The notes: a model not told the origin generated them from the sequence alone. A stretch of DNA of 64,000 nucleotides from Pontibacter amylolyticus (GCF_014638845.1 NZ_BMFP01000003.1:310001-374000); one strand, 5' to 3'; numbered from the stretch's first letter, positions 43,782 through 53,757 are shown. Program-made: numbers and translations.

Positions 43782-45344
43782 ATGGAAAATAAAATATCTG
43801 CGCTGCAAAACGGTGGCGAAAAAAACTATGATTCTGACTTCTGCGGAAGCATTCCGCTGCACCAGATTAACCTGATACAACCGCACGGCCTGCTGCTGGT
43901 CCTGGACAAATCACTACACATCAGGCAGGTAAGTGAAAACAGTGTCGACCTTCTTGGCCTTGCGCCCGATTCGATGCTGGACCAACCGCTTTCCGCTTTC
44001 GTACCCGGAAAAGAGCTGGCAGATCTTCAACTCAAAATCACCCGTGAACAGGAGTCAGAACTGGACCAGGTGGACATCCCCTTTTCGCTCACCTTCAATA
44101 CGGGAGAGAGCAGTAGCGCCTTTACGGCCACCGTACATCCGGAGGCAGAGCAGATACTGATTGAAATGGAGCCAGCCCGGCGTGAGGACGATGTATCCTT
44201 CCTGGCTTTTTTCCAGCAGATCAAATACATCACATCCCGCATCAAGCAAGCCGACAGCACCGAGGCGATCGCGCAGATAGTGGCCGATGAGTTCAAGCTT
44301 TTTACAGGCTTCGACCGGGTGCTCGTCTACCGCTTCGATCCCCAGTGGAACGGCACCGTAATCGGCCAGGCCAAAACGGAGGACATGAGTGATCTGCTGG
44401 GGCTTCGGTTTCCGGCATCTGATGTGCCCAGGCAGGCACGCGACCTCTACTTCAAAAACCCATACCGCCTCATACCTGCCCGCGACTACGAACCGGTACG
44501 CCTCCGCCCTATCCTGAACCCCATTACACGGCGCTTTACAGACCTGACCAGCTGCAACCTGCGCAGCGTGGCCGGCGTGCACCTGGAATACATGGGCAAC
44601 ATGGGCATTTCGGCCTCCATGTCGGTACCGCTTATTATGGGAGGCAAATTATGGGGACTGATCTCCTGCCACCACAAAGCCCCGAAATACCCCAGCTACC
44701 AGGAGCGCACCGCTATGGAACTGCTTTCCACGATCGCAGCGGTACGGCTGGGTGCCTACGAAAAGGAACAGCACGCCACGATGCAGGCGCATATGCGCGG
44801 ACAGCACGCCACGATGCTGGAGCAGCTCTTCAACCAGGATTTTTTTGCCGAGGCACTCCTGTTTGGCCAGCCAAACCTGTTAGAACTATTGTCGCTGGGC
44901 GGTGCAGCCGTGTTGTATGAAGGCAATGTGCAGACAGTGGGCAACACCCCCCCCGTTCCAAAACTAAAAGAACTTGCATCCTGGCTGCGGCGCAACAGCT
45001 CCGATAAAACGTACGTAACCAACTCGCTCCCACAGGCCTATCCGAACAGCAAAGAATACAAGGACCAGGCAAGCGGCTTGCTTGCGCTACCTATTAACCC
45101 TGACCAGGGAGAGTACATTCTGTGTTTTCGGGGAGAAGTGCTGCAAACCGTCAACTGGAGCGGCAACCCTGATCAGGCCATCCGGATGGAACCGGACGGC
45201 AAAAGCTATCATCCGCGCAACTCGTTTGCACTTTACCAGCAAACGGTGCAGCTAACCTCCCTCCCCTGGGGACAGGAAGAGCTGGAAGCCGCCGAAGCGC
45301 TGCGCAGTGCTGTGCTCAGCAAGATCATCCGCGAGAAGTATTAA
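43782..45344 (+). CDS. Bacteriophytochrome photosensory module (PAS-GAF-PHY) without output domain
   Basis: 520 residues from ATG at 43782, preceded by GGAGG. The PAS domain (about 15-115) has FCGSIPLHQINLIQPHG; Cys21 is the expected biliverdin attachment residue. GAF (about 135-315) has FPASDVPRQARDLYF (equivalent of the PASDIP motif), VAGVHLEYMGNMGISASMSVPL with the conserved His, and LWGLISCHH. PHY (about 330-515) has a tongue-like FRGEVLQTVNWSGNP. There is no kinase or other effector. A giant CheB-CheR kinase gene begins 35 bp downstream and is the probable partner. Confidence 0.9.
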   Translation: MENKISALQNGGEKNYDSDFCGSIPLHQINLIQPHGLLLVLDKSLHIRQVSENSVDLLGLAPDSMLDQPLSAFVPGKELADLQLKITREQESELDQVDIPFSLTFNTGESSSAFTATVHPEAEQILIEMEPARREDDVSFLAFFQQIKYITSRIKQADSTEAIAQIVADEFKLFTGFDRVLVYRFDPQWNGTVIGQAKTEDMSDLLGLRFPASDVPRQARDLYFKNPYRLIPARDYEPVRLRPILNPITRRFTDLTSCNLRSVAGVHLEYMGNMGISASMSVPLIMGGKLWGLISCHHKAPKYPSYQERTAMELLSTIAAVRLGAYEKEQHATMQAHMRGQHATMLEQLFNQDFFAEALLFGQPNLLELLSLGGAAVLYEGNVQTVGNTPPVPKLKELASWLRRNSSDKTYVTNSLPQAYPNSKEYKDQASGLLALPINPDQGEYILCFRGEVLQTVNWSGNPDQAIRMEPDGKSYHPRNSFALYQQTVQLTSLPWGQEELEAAEALRSAVLSKIIREKY

Positions 45345-45378
45345 GAGAACGAATTACCTTTATTACGGCTAACACAGC

Positions 45379-48300
45379 ATGTTGCAGCAAGCAGACAATA
45401 AGCAGGAGCAAAAAATAATCCCCAGGCCTGCCGATCATTACCTGATAGGCATAGGCGCCTCTGCAGGAGGCCTGGAGGCGATTCACAAGCTCTTTGACCA
45501 TTTCCCCGGGAACTCCAGCTTCTCTTTTGTGATCATACAGCACCTTTCGCCTGACCATAAAAGCCTGATGGCCGAGTTGCTGTCCAAGCATACCAGCATG
45601 CAGGTGCGGGAAGCGGAAGACAATACGTTTACCCGGCCAAACTGCGTATACGTGCTGCCTAGCGGCAAGCAGCTGAGTCTGCAGAACGGACGCTTGCGCC
45701 TGACCGAGAAGCCCCGCAACCGGGAACCCAACTTTGCAGTGGACACCTTTTTTGAGTCACTGGCCGTGGACCGCGGCCCCAATGCCATAGGCATTGTGCT
45801 GTCAGGCACCGGAACCGATGGCAGTAAGGGGGTGCGCGCTATCAAGCAGGCCGGTGGGCTGGTGGTGGTGCAGGATCCGGAAAGCGCGAAATTTGACGGC
45901 ATGCCCCGCAGCGCCATTGACACAGGAGAGGTAGACTTTGTGCTTCCGCCGGATCAGATTCCGCATGAGATCATAGAGTACACCCGCCGTACACCGCTGG
46001 TCAAGAGCATCATCCAGAACGGCAAGCAGCAGGAGCAGCTCGATGAAGAAGCAGTGCTGAAAGAGATTCTGGACCTGGTGTGCAGCCACACCCAGATTGA
46101 CTTCACGCATTACAAAAAGCCCACGCTGAATCGCCGCATCCAGAAGCGGATGCAAACCCTCAAGCTGAACAGCCTGCAGGAATACCTGGACTACCTGCAC
46201 GCTAATCCGGCCGAGATCAAGATACTTTGCCAGGAATTCTTTATCAACGTGACCAGCTTCTTCCGAGACCCGGAGGCCTTTCATCAGCTGGAGAAAAAGG
46301 TAATTCCGGATATTCTGAAATCAAAAGAAGAAGGTGAACCCATCAAGGTATGGATAGCGGCCTGCAGCACGGGCGAAGAAGCCTATACACTGGCCATCCT
46401 TTTTCAGGAGGCGTCCCATAAACTAGGCCGCCCGCTGGATGTCAAGCTCTTTGCGACCGACGTAGACCAGCAAGCCCTTCAGAAAGCCTCAAAAGGAGCC
46501 TACCCTGCCAACACCATCCGGAAGCAGGTATCAGAAGCACGCCAGCAGCGTTTCTTTCAGAAGACGGGTAACAAATACGTTGTAAGTGATGAGATACGCA
46601 AGATGGTGATCTTTGCACAGCACGACCTGCAGAAGGACCCGCCTTTCAGCAAGATCGACCTGATCACCTGCCGCAACATGCTCATCTACCTCAACCCGAG
46701 CTTGCAGTACAAAGTACTCTCCCTGTTTCCCTATGCCCTCAACATGGGCGGTTATCTCATGCTGGGCCCAAGTGAGCACATCGGGGATATGCAGGAATAC
46801 TTTGAGGAGGAAAACCGCAAATGGAATATTTTCCGAAAAGTGAAAGACCGCAGCAGCCTGCAGCGCAGCTATGGCGTTACCGACTACCACACTAACAGCA
46901 TGCAGCAAAGCCAGGCCAGTCAGTTCAAGACCACGCAGCTAAACCGCTATAACGAGGCATTTATGGATGCCCTGGCAGAGGACTTTAAAGTCACCGCTCT
47001 GTACGTAGACACCAATTACCAGCTGCTGCACGGCATAGGCGACATTAATCGTTTTCTAAAATTTCCGGACAAGCGCCTGCACTTCAACCTCATCAAGATG
47101 GTGCCGGAAGAACTGGCCGTGGTGCTGAGCGTGAGCATCCGCAAAGCCATCAAGACCAAACGCAGTGTGGTAGGCCGGCAGGTAGCCGTAAAGTTCGGCA
47201 AGAAAGAGCGTCTGATCCATACCTCTGTGCGCCCTGTCACGCTCGAAAAAGGCCAGCCGCCGCTTATCCTGGTCTTGCTGCAGGAGATGGGCGAAGTGAG
47301 TCCGCAGCCCAGGTTGAGCGAGACGCCGCACCTCTCAGACGCCGACTACTACCAGCAGCTGACGACGCTGGAGACGGAACTGCGCGAGACACGCGAAAGC
47401 CTGCAAATGACCGTACAAGACCTCAGTACGGCTAACGAAGAGCTGCAGTCAAGCAACGAAGAGCTGATGTCGAGCAATGAGGAGTTGCAAAGCTCGAACG
47501 AGGAAATGCAGTCACTCAACGAAGAGCTGCACACGGTTAACTCCGAGCACCAGCTTAAAATAAAGGAACTGCAGGAACTCAACGAAGACCTGGACAACTA
47601 TTTCCGCAGCTCCAACGTGGGCCAGCTCTTTGTGGACCACAGCCTGGAAGTGCGCAAGTACACCCCTTCCGTAGAGCAGATCGTCAACATTATTGGTGGA
47701 GACATCGGGCGGCCGGTGTACCACCTGTCGCACAGCCTGAAATATGCGCGCCTGTTCGATGATATACGTCAGGTAAACAATACATCGCAGGGGATAGAGC
47801 AGGAAGTAGAGACCGAAAACGGACGCTATTACCTGATGCGCATTATCCCTTACCTGAAGCGGGACGGCAACAAAGACGGGGTTGTGATCAGCTTTGTGGA
47901 TGTCACCACCCTTAAAACGCTGAGCAGTGTGGTACAAGGTGTGCTCGACAGCTCGCTTAACAGCATCATGGCTATGCAGGCCGTGCGCGACAACAAGGAG
48001 CAGATCAAGGATTTCAACTGGACCCTGCTCAACAAGAAAGCGGAGGAAATGCTTGGTGAGTCGAGCGCGAACCTGATGCAGGGAAGTGTGACAGCAACTA
48101 TACCGCATTTGCGCGACACCGGCCTGTTCCGCAAATTTTGCCAGGTGGTGGAAACCGGCAAACCGCTGCACATTGAGCAACTGCTCATTTTAAATGAGCA
48201 GAAAGCCTGGTACGAGATTGCCGCCGTGAAAATGGGAACAGGCATAGCCGTTACCATGGCGAACATCAATGACAAAAAGCGCAGCGAGGACCAGACGCTG

Positions 48301-49491
48301 GCAGCCTACGAAGAACTCAAAAAAGCAGAAGAAAACCTGACCGTACTCAACAACCAGTTGGAGCGCCTGGTGGAGGATCGTACCCGTGAACTGGCAGAGA
48401 GCGAAGAGCGCTTCAGGCTGGTGGCCATGGCGACCAACGACGTGGTTTGGGACTGGAACCTGGCTGCCAACGAGATCTGGTGGAGTGATGGGCTTTATAA
48501 AATGCTGGGTTTTGACGAACAGGAGATATCGGGTGGGCTGGAAGGCTGGTTCTCCAAACTGCACCCCGATGACCGGAATGAGGTGGAGCGCAGCGTGAAC
48601 GACGCCATCAACAACGGCAGAAAGCAGTGGAACGCCGAATACCGCATCCAGCACAAAGAGGGCAGCTATACCTATGTTTCGAACAGGGCTTATATCCTGT
48701 ACAACGAGTACCAGATGCCCTACCGGATGATCGGTTCGTTTATAGACCTTTCGGACCTGAAACTGGCACAGGACGAACTGCAGCAAACCAACGAGCACCT
48801 GATGCGCGTGATCGACGACCTGGATACCTTCGTGTACACGGCCTCGCACGACCTCAAGTCGCCTATCGCCAACATTGAAGGCCTGATGCTGGTGCTGGAG
48901 GAACAGATACGGGAAGCGGAACCTTTACCTGGGGAACCGACAGATCCGCTCTTCGTTATGATCAAAGACTCGATCATCCGATTCAAAAATGTGATCCGCG
49001 ACCTGACGGATATCGCCAAAGTGCAGCGCGACGTGGACGGCGAGTCGGAACCACTCCAGATCGAAACAGTCTACAACACGATCTTTGAAGGACTTCGGGG
49101 AGAGGCCGAACGCAAACAGGCTATTATCGAAACGGACTTCTCAGAAGCACCCAATATCAGTTTCTCTAAAAAGAACCTGAACAGCATTCTATACAACCTG
49201 CTGAGCAACGCACTGAAATACAGCTCCCCCGACCGCAGGCCGCACGTCAAGATCAAGAGCAGCCAAAAAGGGAAAAAACTTGTGCTGAGCATAGAGGACA
49301 ATGGATTGGGTATCAGCAAAGAAAGCCAGGGCAAGATGTTTACGCTCTTTAAGCGCTTCCACTCCCACGTAGACGGCACCGGTATGGGGCTTTACATCGT
49401 GAAGCGCATCATGGACAACTCCGGCGGGCAGGTGCACGTGAAAAGCGAACCAAACAAAGGTACCACCTTCACCCTCACTTTTCAGCAGTAA
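45379..49491 (+). CDS. CheB-CheR-PAS hybrid sensor histidine kinase
   Basis: 1370 residues. CheB methylesterase (about 15-200) has its triad in GASAGG, QHLSPDH and GTGTDGSKG. CheR methyltransferase (about 220-480) has NVTSFFRDPEAF and AACSTGEEAYTLA. A coiled coil at about 660-730 has five heptad-like EELQSSN units. Then come a PAS_10 domain, a further PAS, a PAS_3 (FRLVAMATNDVVWDWN, about 1005-1120) and a kinase with His in YTASHDLKSPIANIEGL, NALKYSSPD and GTGMGLYIVKRI. No receiver domain is present. It lies 35 bp after the phytochrome gene, so light control of this kinase is likely. Confidence 0.93.
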   Translation: MLQQADNKQEQKIIPRPADHYLIGIGASAGGLEAIHKLFDHFPGNSSFSFVIIQHLSPDHKSLMAELLSKHTSMQVREAEDNTFTRPNCVYVLPSGKQLSLQNGRLRLTEKPRNREPNFAVDTFFESLAVDRGPNAIGIVLSGTGTDGSKGVRAIKQAGGLVVVQDPESAKFDGMPRSAIDTGEVDFVLPPDQIPHEIIEYTRRTPLVKSIIQNGKQQEQLDEEAVLKEILDLVCSHTQIDFTHYKKPTLNRRIQKRMQTLKLNSLQEYLDYLHANPAEIKILCQEFFINVTSFFRDPEAFHQLEKKVIPDILKSKEEGEPIKVWIAACSTGEEAYTLAILFQEASHKLGRPLDVKLFATDVDQQALQKASKGAYPANTIRKQVSEARQQRFFQKTGNKYVVSDEIRKMVIFAQHDLQKDPPFSKIDLITCRNMLIYLNPSLQYKVLSLFPYALNMGGYLMLGPSEHIGDMQEYFEEENRKWNIFRKVKDRSSLQRSYGVTDYHTNSMQQSQASQFKTTQLNRYNEAFMDALAEDFKVTALYVDTNYQLLHGIGDINRFLKFPDKRLHFNLIKMVPEELAVVLSVSIRKAIKTKRSVVGRQVAVKFGKKERLIHTSVRPVTLEKGQPPLILVLLQEMGEVSPQPRLSETPHLSDADYYQQLTTLETELRETRESLQMTVQDLSTANEELQSSNEELMSSNEELQSSNEEMQSLNEELHTVNSEHQLKIKELQELNEDLDNYFRSSNVGQLFVDHSLEVRKYTPSVEQIVNIIGGDIGRPVYHLSHSLKYARLFDDIRQVNNTSQGIEQEVETENGRYYLMRIIPYLKRDGNKDGVVISFVDVTTLKTLSSVVQGVLDSSLNSIMAMQAVRDNKEQIKDFNWTLLNKKAEEMLGESSANLMQGSVTATIPHLRDTGLFRKFCQVVETGKPLHIEQLLILNEQKAWYEIAAVKMGTGIAVTMANINDKKRSEDQTLAAYEELKKAEENLTVLNNQLERLVEDRTRELAESEERFRLVAMATNDVVWDWNLAANEIWWSDGLYKMLGFDEQEISGGLEGWFSKLHPDDRNEVERSVNDAINNGRKQWNAEYRIQHKEGSYTYVSNRAYILYNEYQMPYRMIGSFIDLSDLKLAQDELQQTNEHLMRVIDDLDTFVYTASHDLKSPIANIEGLMLVLEEQIREAEPLPGEPTDPLFVMIKDSIIRFKNVIRDLTDIAKVQRDVDGESEPLQIETVYNTIFEGLRGEAERKQAIIETDFSEAPNISFSKKNLNSILYNLLSNALKYSSPDRRPHVKIKSSQKGKKLVLSIEDNGLGISKESQGKMFTLFKRFHSHVDGTGMGLYIVKRIMDNSGGQVHVKSEPNKGTTFTLTFQQ

Positions 49492-49525
49492 GAAGGCGGA
49501 CATCCACCAAATTTAAAAACGAACT

Positions 49526-49822
49526 ATGTATATAGCCATGAGCCAGTTTGAGGTTGCCAACGGAATGGCAGCCGATGTGAAGGAAGCATTTGTGAACCGA
49601 CCGCACCTGGTCGACCACGAGAAGGGCTTTCTGGGCATGAAGGTGTTCACTCCGCAGGAGAACGAAAACGAGTTTTGGGTGATGACCACCTGGACCGACG
49701 AGATCAGTTACAGGGAATGGTACAAGGAGCACATGAAGGCCTCACACGAAGGTATACCGAAAGGCTTGAAACTGGTGCCCGGTAGCCTCAAAGTACGATT
49801 CTTTGACCTAGTGAGTGACTAA
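49526..49822 (+). CDS. Antibiotic biosynthesis monooxygenase (ABM) domain protein, possibly IsdG-like
   Basis: 98 residues forming one ABM ferredoxin-like domain. The FWVMTTWTDEISYREWYKEHMKASHEG segment carries Trp and His at the places used for heme binding and catalysis in IsdG/IsdI. The N-terminal Asn of that site appears to be replaced (MSQFEV). It starts 35 bp after the phytochrome-linked kinase, the same gap as between the two genes before it, suggesting one operon. A heme-degrading role is a hypothesis. Confidence 0.75.
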   Translation: MYIAMSQFEVANGMAADVKEAFVNRPHLVDHEKGFLGMKVFTPQENENEFWVMTTWTDEISYREWYKEHMKASHEGIPKGLKLVPGSLKVRFFDLVSD

Positions 49823-49870
49823 ATCAGATTTTTATCGTAGGAAAGGCAAAGACCAAAAGCCCTTGTCCCG

Positions 49871-50374
49871 ATGACTTTCTACTCTACAAGACCTGTTGAC
49901 ATCCTGTTTGATGCCGCCCGGCGCGGCGACCTCATGCTTCTGAAACAACTGATTGATGAGGGCGTTGACGTAAATGAACCGGGGCCCCGCGGCTTCACGC
50001 CCCTGATCATTGCCACCTACAACAACCAGCCCGTAGCTGCCCGCATGCTGCTGGAAGCCGGCGCTGACGTAAACGCACAGGACCTGTCCGGAAATACCGC
50101 CCTAATGGGCCAGTGCTTTAATGGATACGAAGGTATAGCCGAGCTATTGCTGGAATACGGCGCGGACCTCGACCTGCAGAACGGCAGTGGCGGCACCGCC
50201 CTGATGTTTGCCACTATGTACGGCCGTACCAACATGGTTAAGTTTATGCTCGAGCACGGCGCCAACCGGGAGCTACGCGACATCCGCGGCCTGACAGCCC
50301 AGCAAATGGCCGCCCAGGTCGGAAACGAAGAAGCGCTGAAGCTTTTCGAAGCCTCCACAAAAAGCGCTACCTGA
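49871..50374 (+). CDS. Ankyrin-repeat protein
   Basis: 167 residues with about four ankyrin repeats: DILFDAARRGDLMLLKQLIDEGVDVNEPG, GFTPLIIATYNNQPVAARMLLEAGADVNAQD, GNTALMGQCFNGYEGIAELLLEYGADLDLQN and GTALMFATMYGRTNMVKFMLEHGANRELRD. There is no signal peptide, so it is probably a cytoplasmic protein-binding adaptor. Partners are unknown. Confidence 0.9.
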   Translation: MTFYSTRPVDILFDAARRGDLMLLKQLIDEGVDVNEPGPRGFTPLIIATYNNQPVAARMLLEAGADVNAQDLSGNTALMGQCFNGYEGIAELLLEYGADLDLQNGSGGTALMFATMYGRTNMVKFMLEHGANRELRDIRGLTAQQMAAQVGNEEALKLFEASTKSAT

Positions 50375-50407
50375 TAAGTTTATTTATTTTTCGGAAATTG
50401 CGGCGAC

Positions 50408-52951
50408 ATGTCGCACGCCCTTTCTATACCTGAATTGCCGGAGCTCCCTGTAAAGGAAGCCCTTCCCAGCCTGTTGCAGGCGCTCGCTGCCACCAATCGT
50501 GCTGTGCTGGAAGCCCCTCCGGGAGCAGGAAAGACCACACTCGTTCCCCTTACTTTACTCCAGGCAGACTGGCTGCAGGGCGGCAAGGTGCTGGTGCTGG
50601 AGCCCAGGCGACTGGCAACCCGTGCCGCTGCCCAGCGCATGGCCGACCTGATGCAGGAGCCGCTGGGCCAGACCGTAGGCTACTGGGTGCGCATGGAGCA
50701 TGTCGTGTCCTCCCGAACCCGCGTGGAAGTAGTAACAGAAGGCATCCTGACACGCATGCTGCAGGAAGACCCTGCCCTGGAAGGTGTTTCCGCCATCCTC
50801 TTCGACGAGTTTCATGAACGTAGTCTGCAGGCCGACCTTGGCCTGGCGCTGGCGCTGGACGCGCAGGCCGTCCTCCGCCCCGACCTCCGCATTGTGATCA
50901 TGAGTGCCACCCTCGATGCGACAGGTATAGGCAAATGGCTGCAGGCCCCCGTCATCCGGAGCGATGGCCGCCTCTACCCTGTCGAAACGCACTACCTAAG
51001 CCCAGCTGAAATTGCCGCAGCCGGCACACGGCCTGCTGAGCGTCTGCAGCAGCTGGTACCCAAAGCCATTTTCAGAGCATTGCGTGAAGAACCTACCGGC
51101 GACGTATTGGTCTTTCTGCCAGGTATGGGTGAAATGCGCCGGGTAGCAGAGCAACTGGAAAGCAGGCTGCCAGGCGATGTGGAACTGCACCTACTGCACG
51201 GCGATCTGGCGCTTAGCCGTCAGATGGCCGCCATCCAACCCTCCCCTTCCGGCCGCCGGAAAATAGTGCTGGCCACCAGTATTGCCGAAACCAGCTTAAC
51301 CATAGAAGGCGTTAAAATTGTCGTGGATGGGGGCTTCGCACGCGTGCCTCGTTTCCTGCCCCGTACCGGTCTCACCACGCTGGTCACCACGCCGGTATCC
51401 AAAGCAGCCGCCGACCAGCGCCGCGGACGTGCCGGGCGATTGGGGCCGGGTGTCTGCTACCGACTATGGTCCACTGCCGATCAGCTGCAGCTCCCTGAGC
51501 GGCAGGACCCTGAAATCTGCGAGGCAGATCTGTCGGGTGTGGCATTGGAGCTGTCCTTGTGGGGTGTAAAAGACGTGACCACCCTGCAGTGGCTGGATGC
51601 ACCACCCGCAGCAGCCCTTTCCCTGGCACGTGACCTGCTTTTGCGACTGGAAGCCATTGACAGTTCAGGTCAGGCCACAGCCCATGGGAAGGCCATTGCC
51701 TCTATGGGACTTACGCCTCGCCTTGGGCACCTGGTGATCCGGGGGCACGAAATGGGTCTGAGCGAAACGGCCTGCACCCTGGCTGCGCTGCTGGCTGAGC
51801 GTGACATCATCCGGGCGCAACAGCCCTTCAGCACGCCACTGCCCGATCTGGCGCTGCGGCTTGAGCTACTGGCAGGCAAGCGTCCTCCTATACCTGGCTT
51901 TGTGCGCGACGAAAATGCCATACGGCGCGTGCAGGAACAGGCCCAGCACCTGCGCCAGCGACTCCGTGCCCCAAAAGGAAATATCGAAGTGCATGCGGCC
52001 GGCCTCCTCACCGCACTGGCCTACCCCGACCGGCTAGCGCAGCGCGAGAGCACGGGCAAGGTACGGCTGATCACTGGGCAAATTGCCTCACTCCCCACCG
52101 AGTTATTCTCGGAAGCAGCCTACTACGGCATAGCCCACCTCGATGCGGGGCAACATCCACGCATTCTGCTGGCTGCGCCGCTCAGCAAGGACGAAGTGCT
52201 CGAACATTTCGAAGCACAGCTCATAAATACCGAAGAGGTTCGCTGGGACGATGCCGGCGGCCGTGTGCATGCCCGTCGCATCGTCAAACTGGGCGCGCTG
52301 GTGCTAGAAGAAAAGCAGTTGACACAACCTGATCCGGAGCAACTGGCAGCTGCTCTCCTACAGGCTTTACAGGACAAAGGTATAGCACGCCTCCCCTGGT
52401 CAGATGAAGGAGTTCGCACCCGCCAGCGGATCACGTTTCTACAACAGATTGCACCGGACGAGTGGCCGGATGTATCGGACCAGGCGCTGGAAGAGACTAT
52501 AGTGGAATGGCTCCTGCCGCACCTGGCAGGCTTGCGCAGCATGGAGCAGGTCAGTCGACTTGATTTCAATAACATCTTACTATCGATGCTAACCTGGGAA
52601 CAGCAGCAGGAACTGGACAAGCTGGCTCCCACCCATCTGCAGGTACCAAGTGGCTCCCGCATCGCACTGGACTATGCCAACCCCGACACCCCAGTACTCG
52701 CTGTACGCCTGCAAGAGGTTTTTGGTCTGCTCGACACACCCCGGATTGCGGCAGGCAAGGTACCGCTGCTCATGCACCTGTTATCTCCCGCTTCACGCCC
52801 CGTACAGGTTACCCGTGACTTGCGCAGTTTCTGGAATGCCGGTTATTTTGAGGTAAGAAAAGACCTGCGCGGGCGCTATCCCAAACATCATTGGCCAGAA
52901 GATCCGCTGAGTGCTATACCTACCCGCAGCATAAAAAGGAAAGGTAGCTAA
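50408..52951 (+). CDS. hrpB: ATP-dependent helicase HrpB
   Basis: 847 residues, DEAH-box family. Motif I is APPGAGKTTLVP, motif II DEFHERSLQADLGLALALD, motif III MSATLD, and motif VI is in the QRRGRAGRLGPGVCYRLW block. These are followed by HA2 and the HrpB-specific C-terminal domain (DYANPDTPVLAVRLQEVFGLLDTPRIAAGKVPLLMHLLSPASRPVQVTRDLRSFW in part). It is an RNA helicase with a role in mRNA processing in proteobacteria; the role here is unknown. The gene carries at least four copies of the octamer. Confidence 0.95.
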   Translation: MSHALSIPELPELPVKEALPSLLQALAATNRAVLEAPPGAGKTTLVPLTLLQADWLQGGKVLVLEPRRLATRAAAQRMADLMQEPLGQTVGYWVRMEHVVSSRTRVEVVTEGILTRMLQEDPALEGVSAILFDEFHERSLQADLGLALALDAQAVLRPDLRIVIMSATLDATGIGKWLQAPVIRSDGRLYPVETHYLSPAEIAAAGTRPAERLQQLVPKAIFRALREEPTGDVLVFLPGMGEMRRVAEQLESRLPGDVELHLLHGDLALSRQMAAIQPSPSGRRKIVLATSIAETSLTIEGVKIVVDGGFARVPRFLPRTGLTTLVTTPVSKAAADQRRGRAGRLGPGVCYRLWSTADQLQLPERQDPEICEADLSGVALELSLWGVKDVTTLQWLDAPPAAALSLARDLLLRLEAIDSSGQATAHGKAIASMGLTPRLGHLVIRGHEMGLSETACTLAALLAERDIIRAQQPFSTPLPDLALRLELLAGKRPPIPGFVRDENAIRRVQEQAQHLRQRLRAPKGNIEVHAAGLLTALAYPDRLAQRESTGKVRLITGQIASLPTELFSEAAYYGIAHLDAGQHPRILLAAPLSKDEVLEHFEAQLINTEEVRWDDAGGRVHARRIVKLGALVLEEKQLTQPDPEQLAAALLQALQDKGIARLPWSDEGVRTRQRITFLQQIAPDEWPDVSDQALEETIVEWLLPHLAGLRSMEQVSRLDFNNILLSMLTWEQQQELDKLAPTHLQVPSGSRIALDYANPDTPVLAVRLQEVFGLLDTPRIAAGKVPLLMHLLSPASRPVQVTRDLRSFWNAGYFEVRKDLRGRYPKHHWPEDPLSAIPTRSIKRKGS

Positions 52952-53148
52952 ACTATACATGGTGGGCTCCTGAAACGGGCGGGAACATTGTGAGTCCTGC
53001 TTTAAATAGAACATTATCAAGAACATACAAACTAAAAAGCACTGACTTACAACCTTTTACACCAGCAATACCGTACAATTAATCAATATATGTTCTGCTT
53101 AACTTAAAGGCGAACATTGTATTATAACCAAGTTAAAACTATAAGACC

Positions 53149-53379
53149 ATGAAAAAGATATTATATACAGGTTTCGGTATACTGTTTGGCACAATGGCTT
53201 TAGTAGCCTGCGATAACACGGACAGGACTGGCACAACAGAAAGTGATACTGAAAGAGTAGTCGACCGGGACTCTGTAGCCACCGAGTATGAAGTGACAGA
53301 AACCGTTGTGGATTATGACACTACTAAGAACACGAAAAAGGTGGATGTCGATCGTGATAAGGAACGGGATAACAACTAA
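53149..53379 (+). CDS. Small acidic lipoprotein
   Basis: 76 residues: MKKILYTGFGILFGTMALVAC is a lipoprotein signal, followed by a highly charged, low-complexity Asp/Thr/Lys-rich tail (DTERVVDRDSVATEYEVTETVVDYDTTKNTKKVDVDRDKERDNN in part). No domain is recognised. It is followed by the first candidate small RNA, whose promoter begins about 25 bp after this stop. Confidence 0.65.
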   Translation: MKKILYTGFGILFGTMALVACDNTDRTGTTESDTERVVDRDSVATEYEVTETVVDYDTTKNTKKVDVDRDKERDNN

Positions 53380-53403
53380 AATTAAAATATTTTTTGGGTA
53401 AAC

Positions 53404-53431
53404 GTAACCCTGCCTGAATAGCCGCCGTATA
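53404..53431 (+). promoter_or_regulatory. ECF-type promoter of candidate small RNA 1
   Basis: GTAAC (53404-53408), 17 nt, then CGTATA (53426-53431), followed by AAAGAA. The same -35/-10 pair with identical spacing precedes the second copy. GTAAC/CGT-type elements are typical of ECF sigma factors. Confidence 0.6.
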
Positions 53432-53437
53432 AAAGAA

Positions 53438-53521
53438 CGGCTAAAAGTTGAAAAGTTAATTGTTACAGACTAATCTTTTCAATATAGAAGAGCTCCTTTT
53501 CGAAGGAGCTCTTCTTTTTTT
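53438..53521 (+). ncRNA. Candidate small RNA 1 (tandem copy)
   Basis: An ~85-nt element without an open frame: GGCTAAAAGTTGAAAAGTTA, then TTGTT, ACTAATCTTTTCAATA, and a 10-bp terminator hairpin (GAAGAGCTCC / GGAGCTCTTC) with seven Ts. TTGAAAAG pairs with CTTTTCAA to give a first hairpin. A second copy follows 330 bp downstream. Confidence 0.6.
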
Positions 53522-53729
53522 GTCCGGTCTATACTGCCTCCGTATAGTTCTCCCCGTTTTCACTGATAGCCTTATTCGACAATATACAATATAGGCGCAA
53601 AGCTGAATCATAAGCATTTCTATCAGCTGGATGTGATGGATAACAGCTTAAAGCCAACTTCTGCGATATATCTTGGCAAGCCTGGCCTACACACTTAATG
53701 ACCAAATAAAAAATATTTTTAAGAATTCT
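53522..53729. other. Spacer between the two small-RNA copies
   Basis: About 200 bp, AT-rich. A minus-strand frame crosses it into the second copy but shows no protein-like features, so I see no gene here. Confidence 0.5.
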
Positions 53730-53757
53730 GTAACATCCCCAAAACTGCTCCCGTATA
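53730..53757 (+). promoter_or_regulatory. ECF-type promoter of candidate small RNA 2
   Basis: GTAAC (53730-53734), 17 nt, then CGTATA (53752-53757): the same elements and spacing as at 53404-53431, although the spacer sequences differ. Confidence 0.6.

Noticed and set aside
47430..47530. Repetitive DNA in the CheB-CheR kinase gene
   Set aside because: It encodes the heptad coiled coil (EELQSSN units) and needs no separate repeat feature.
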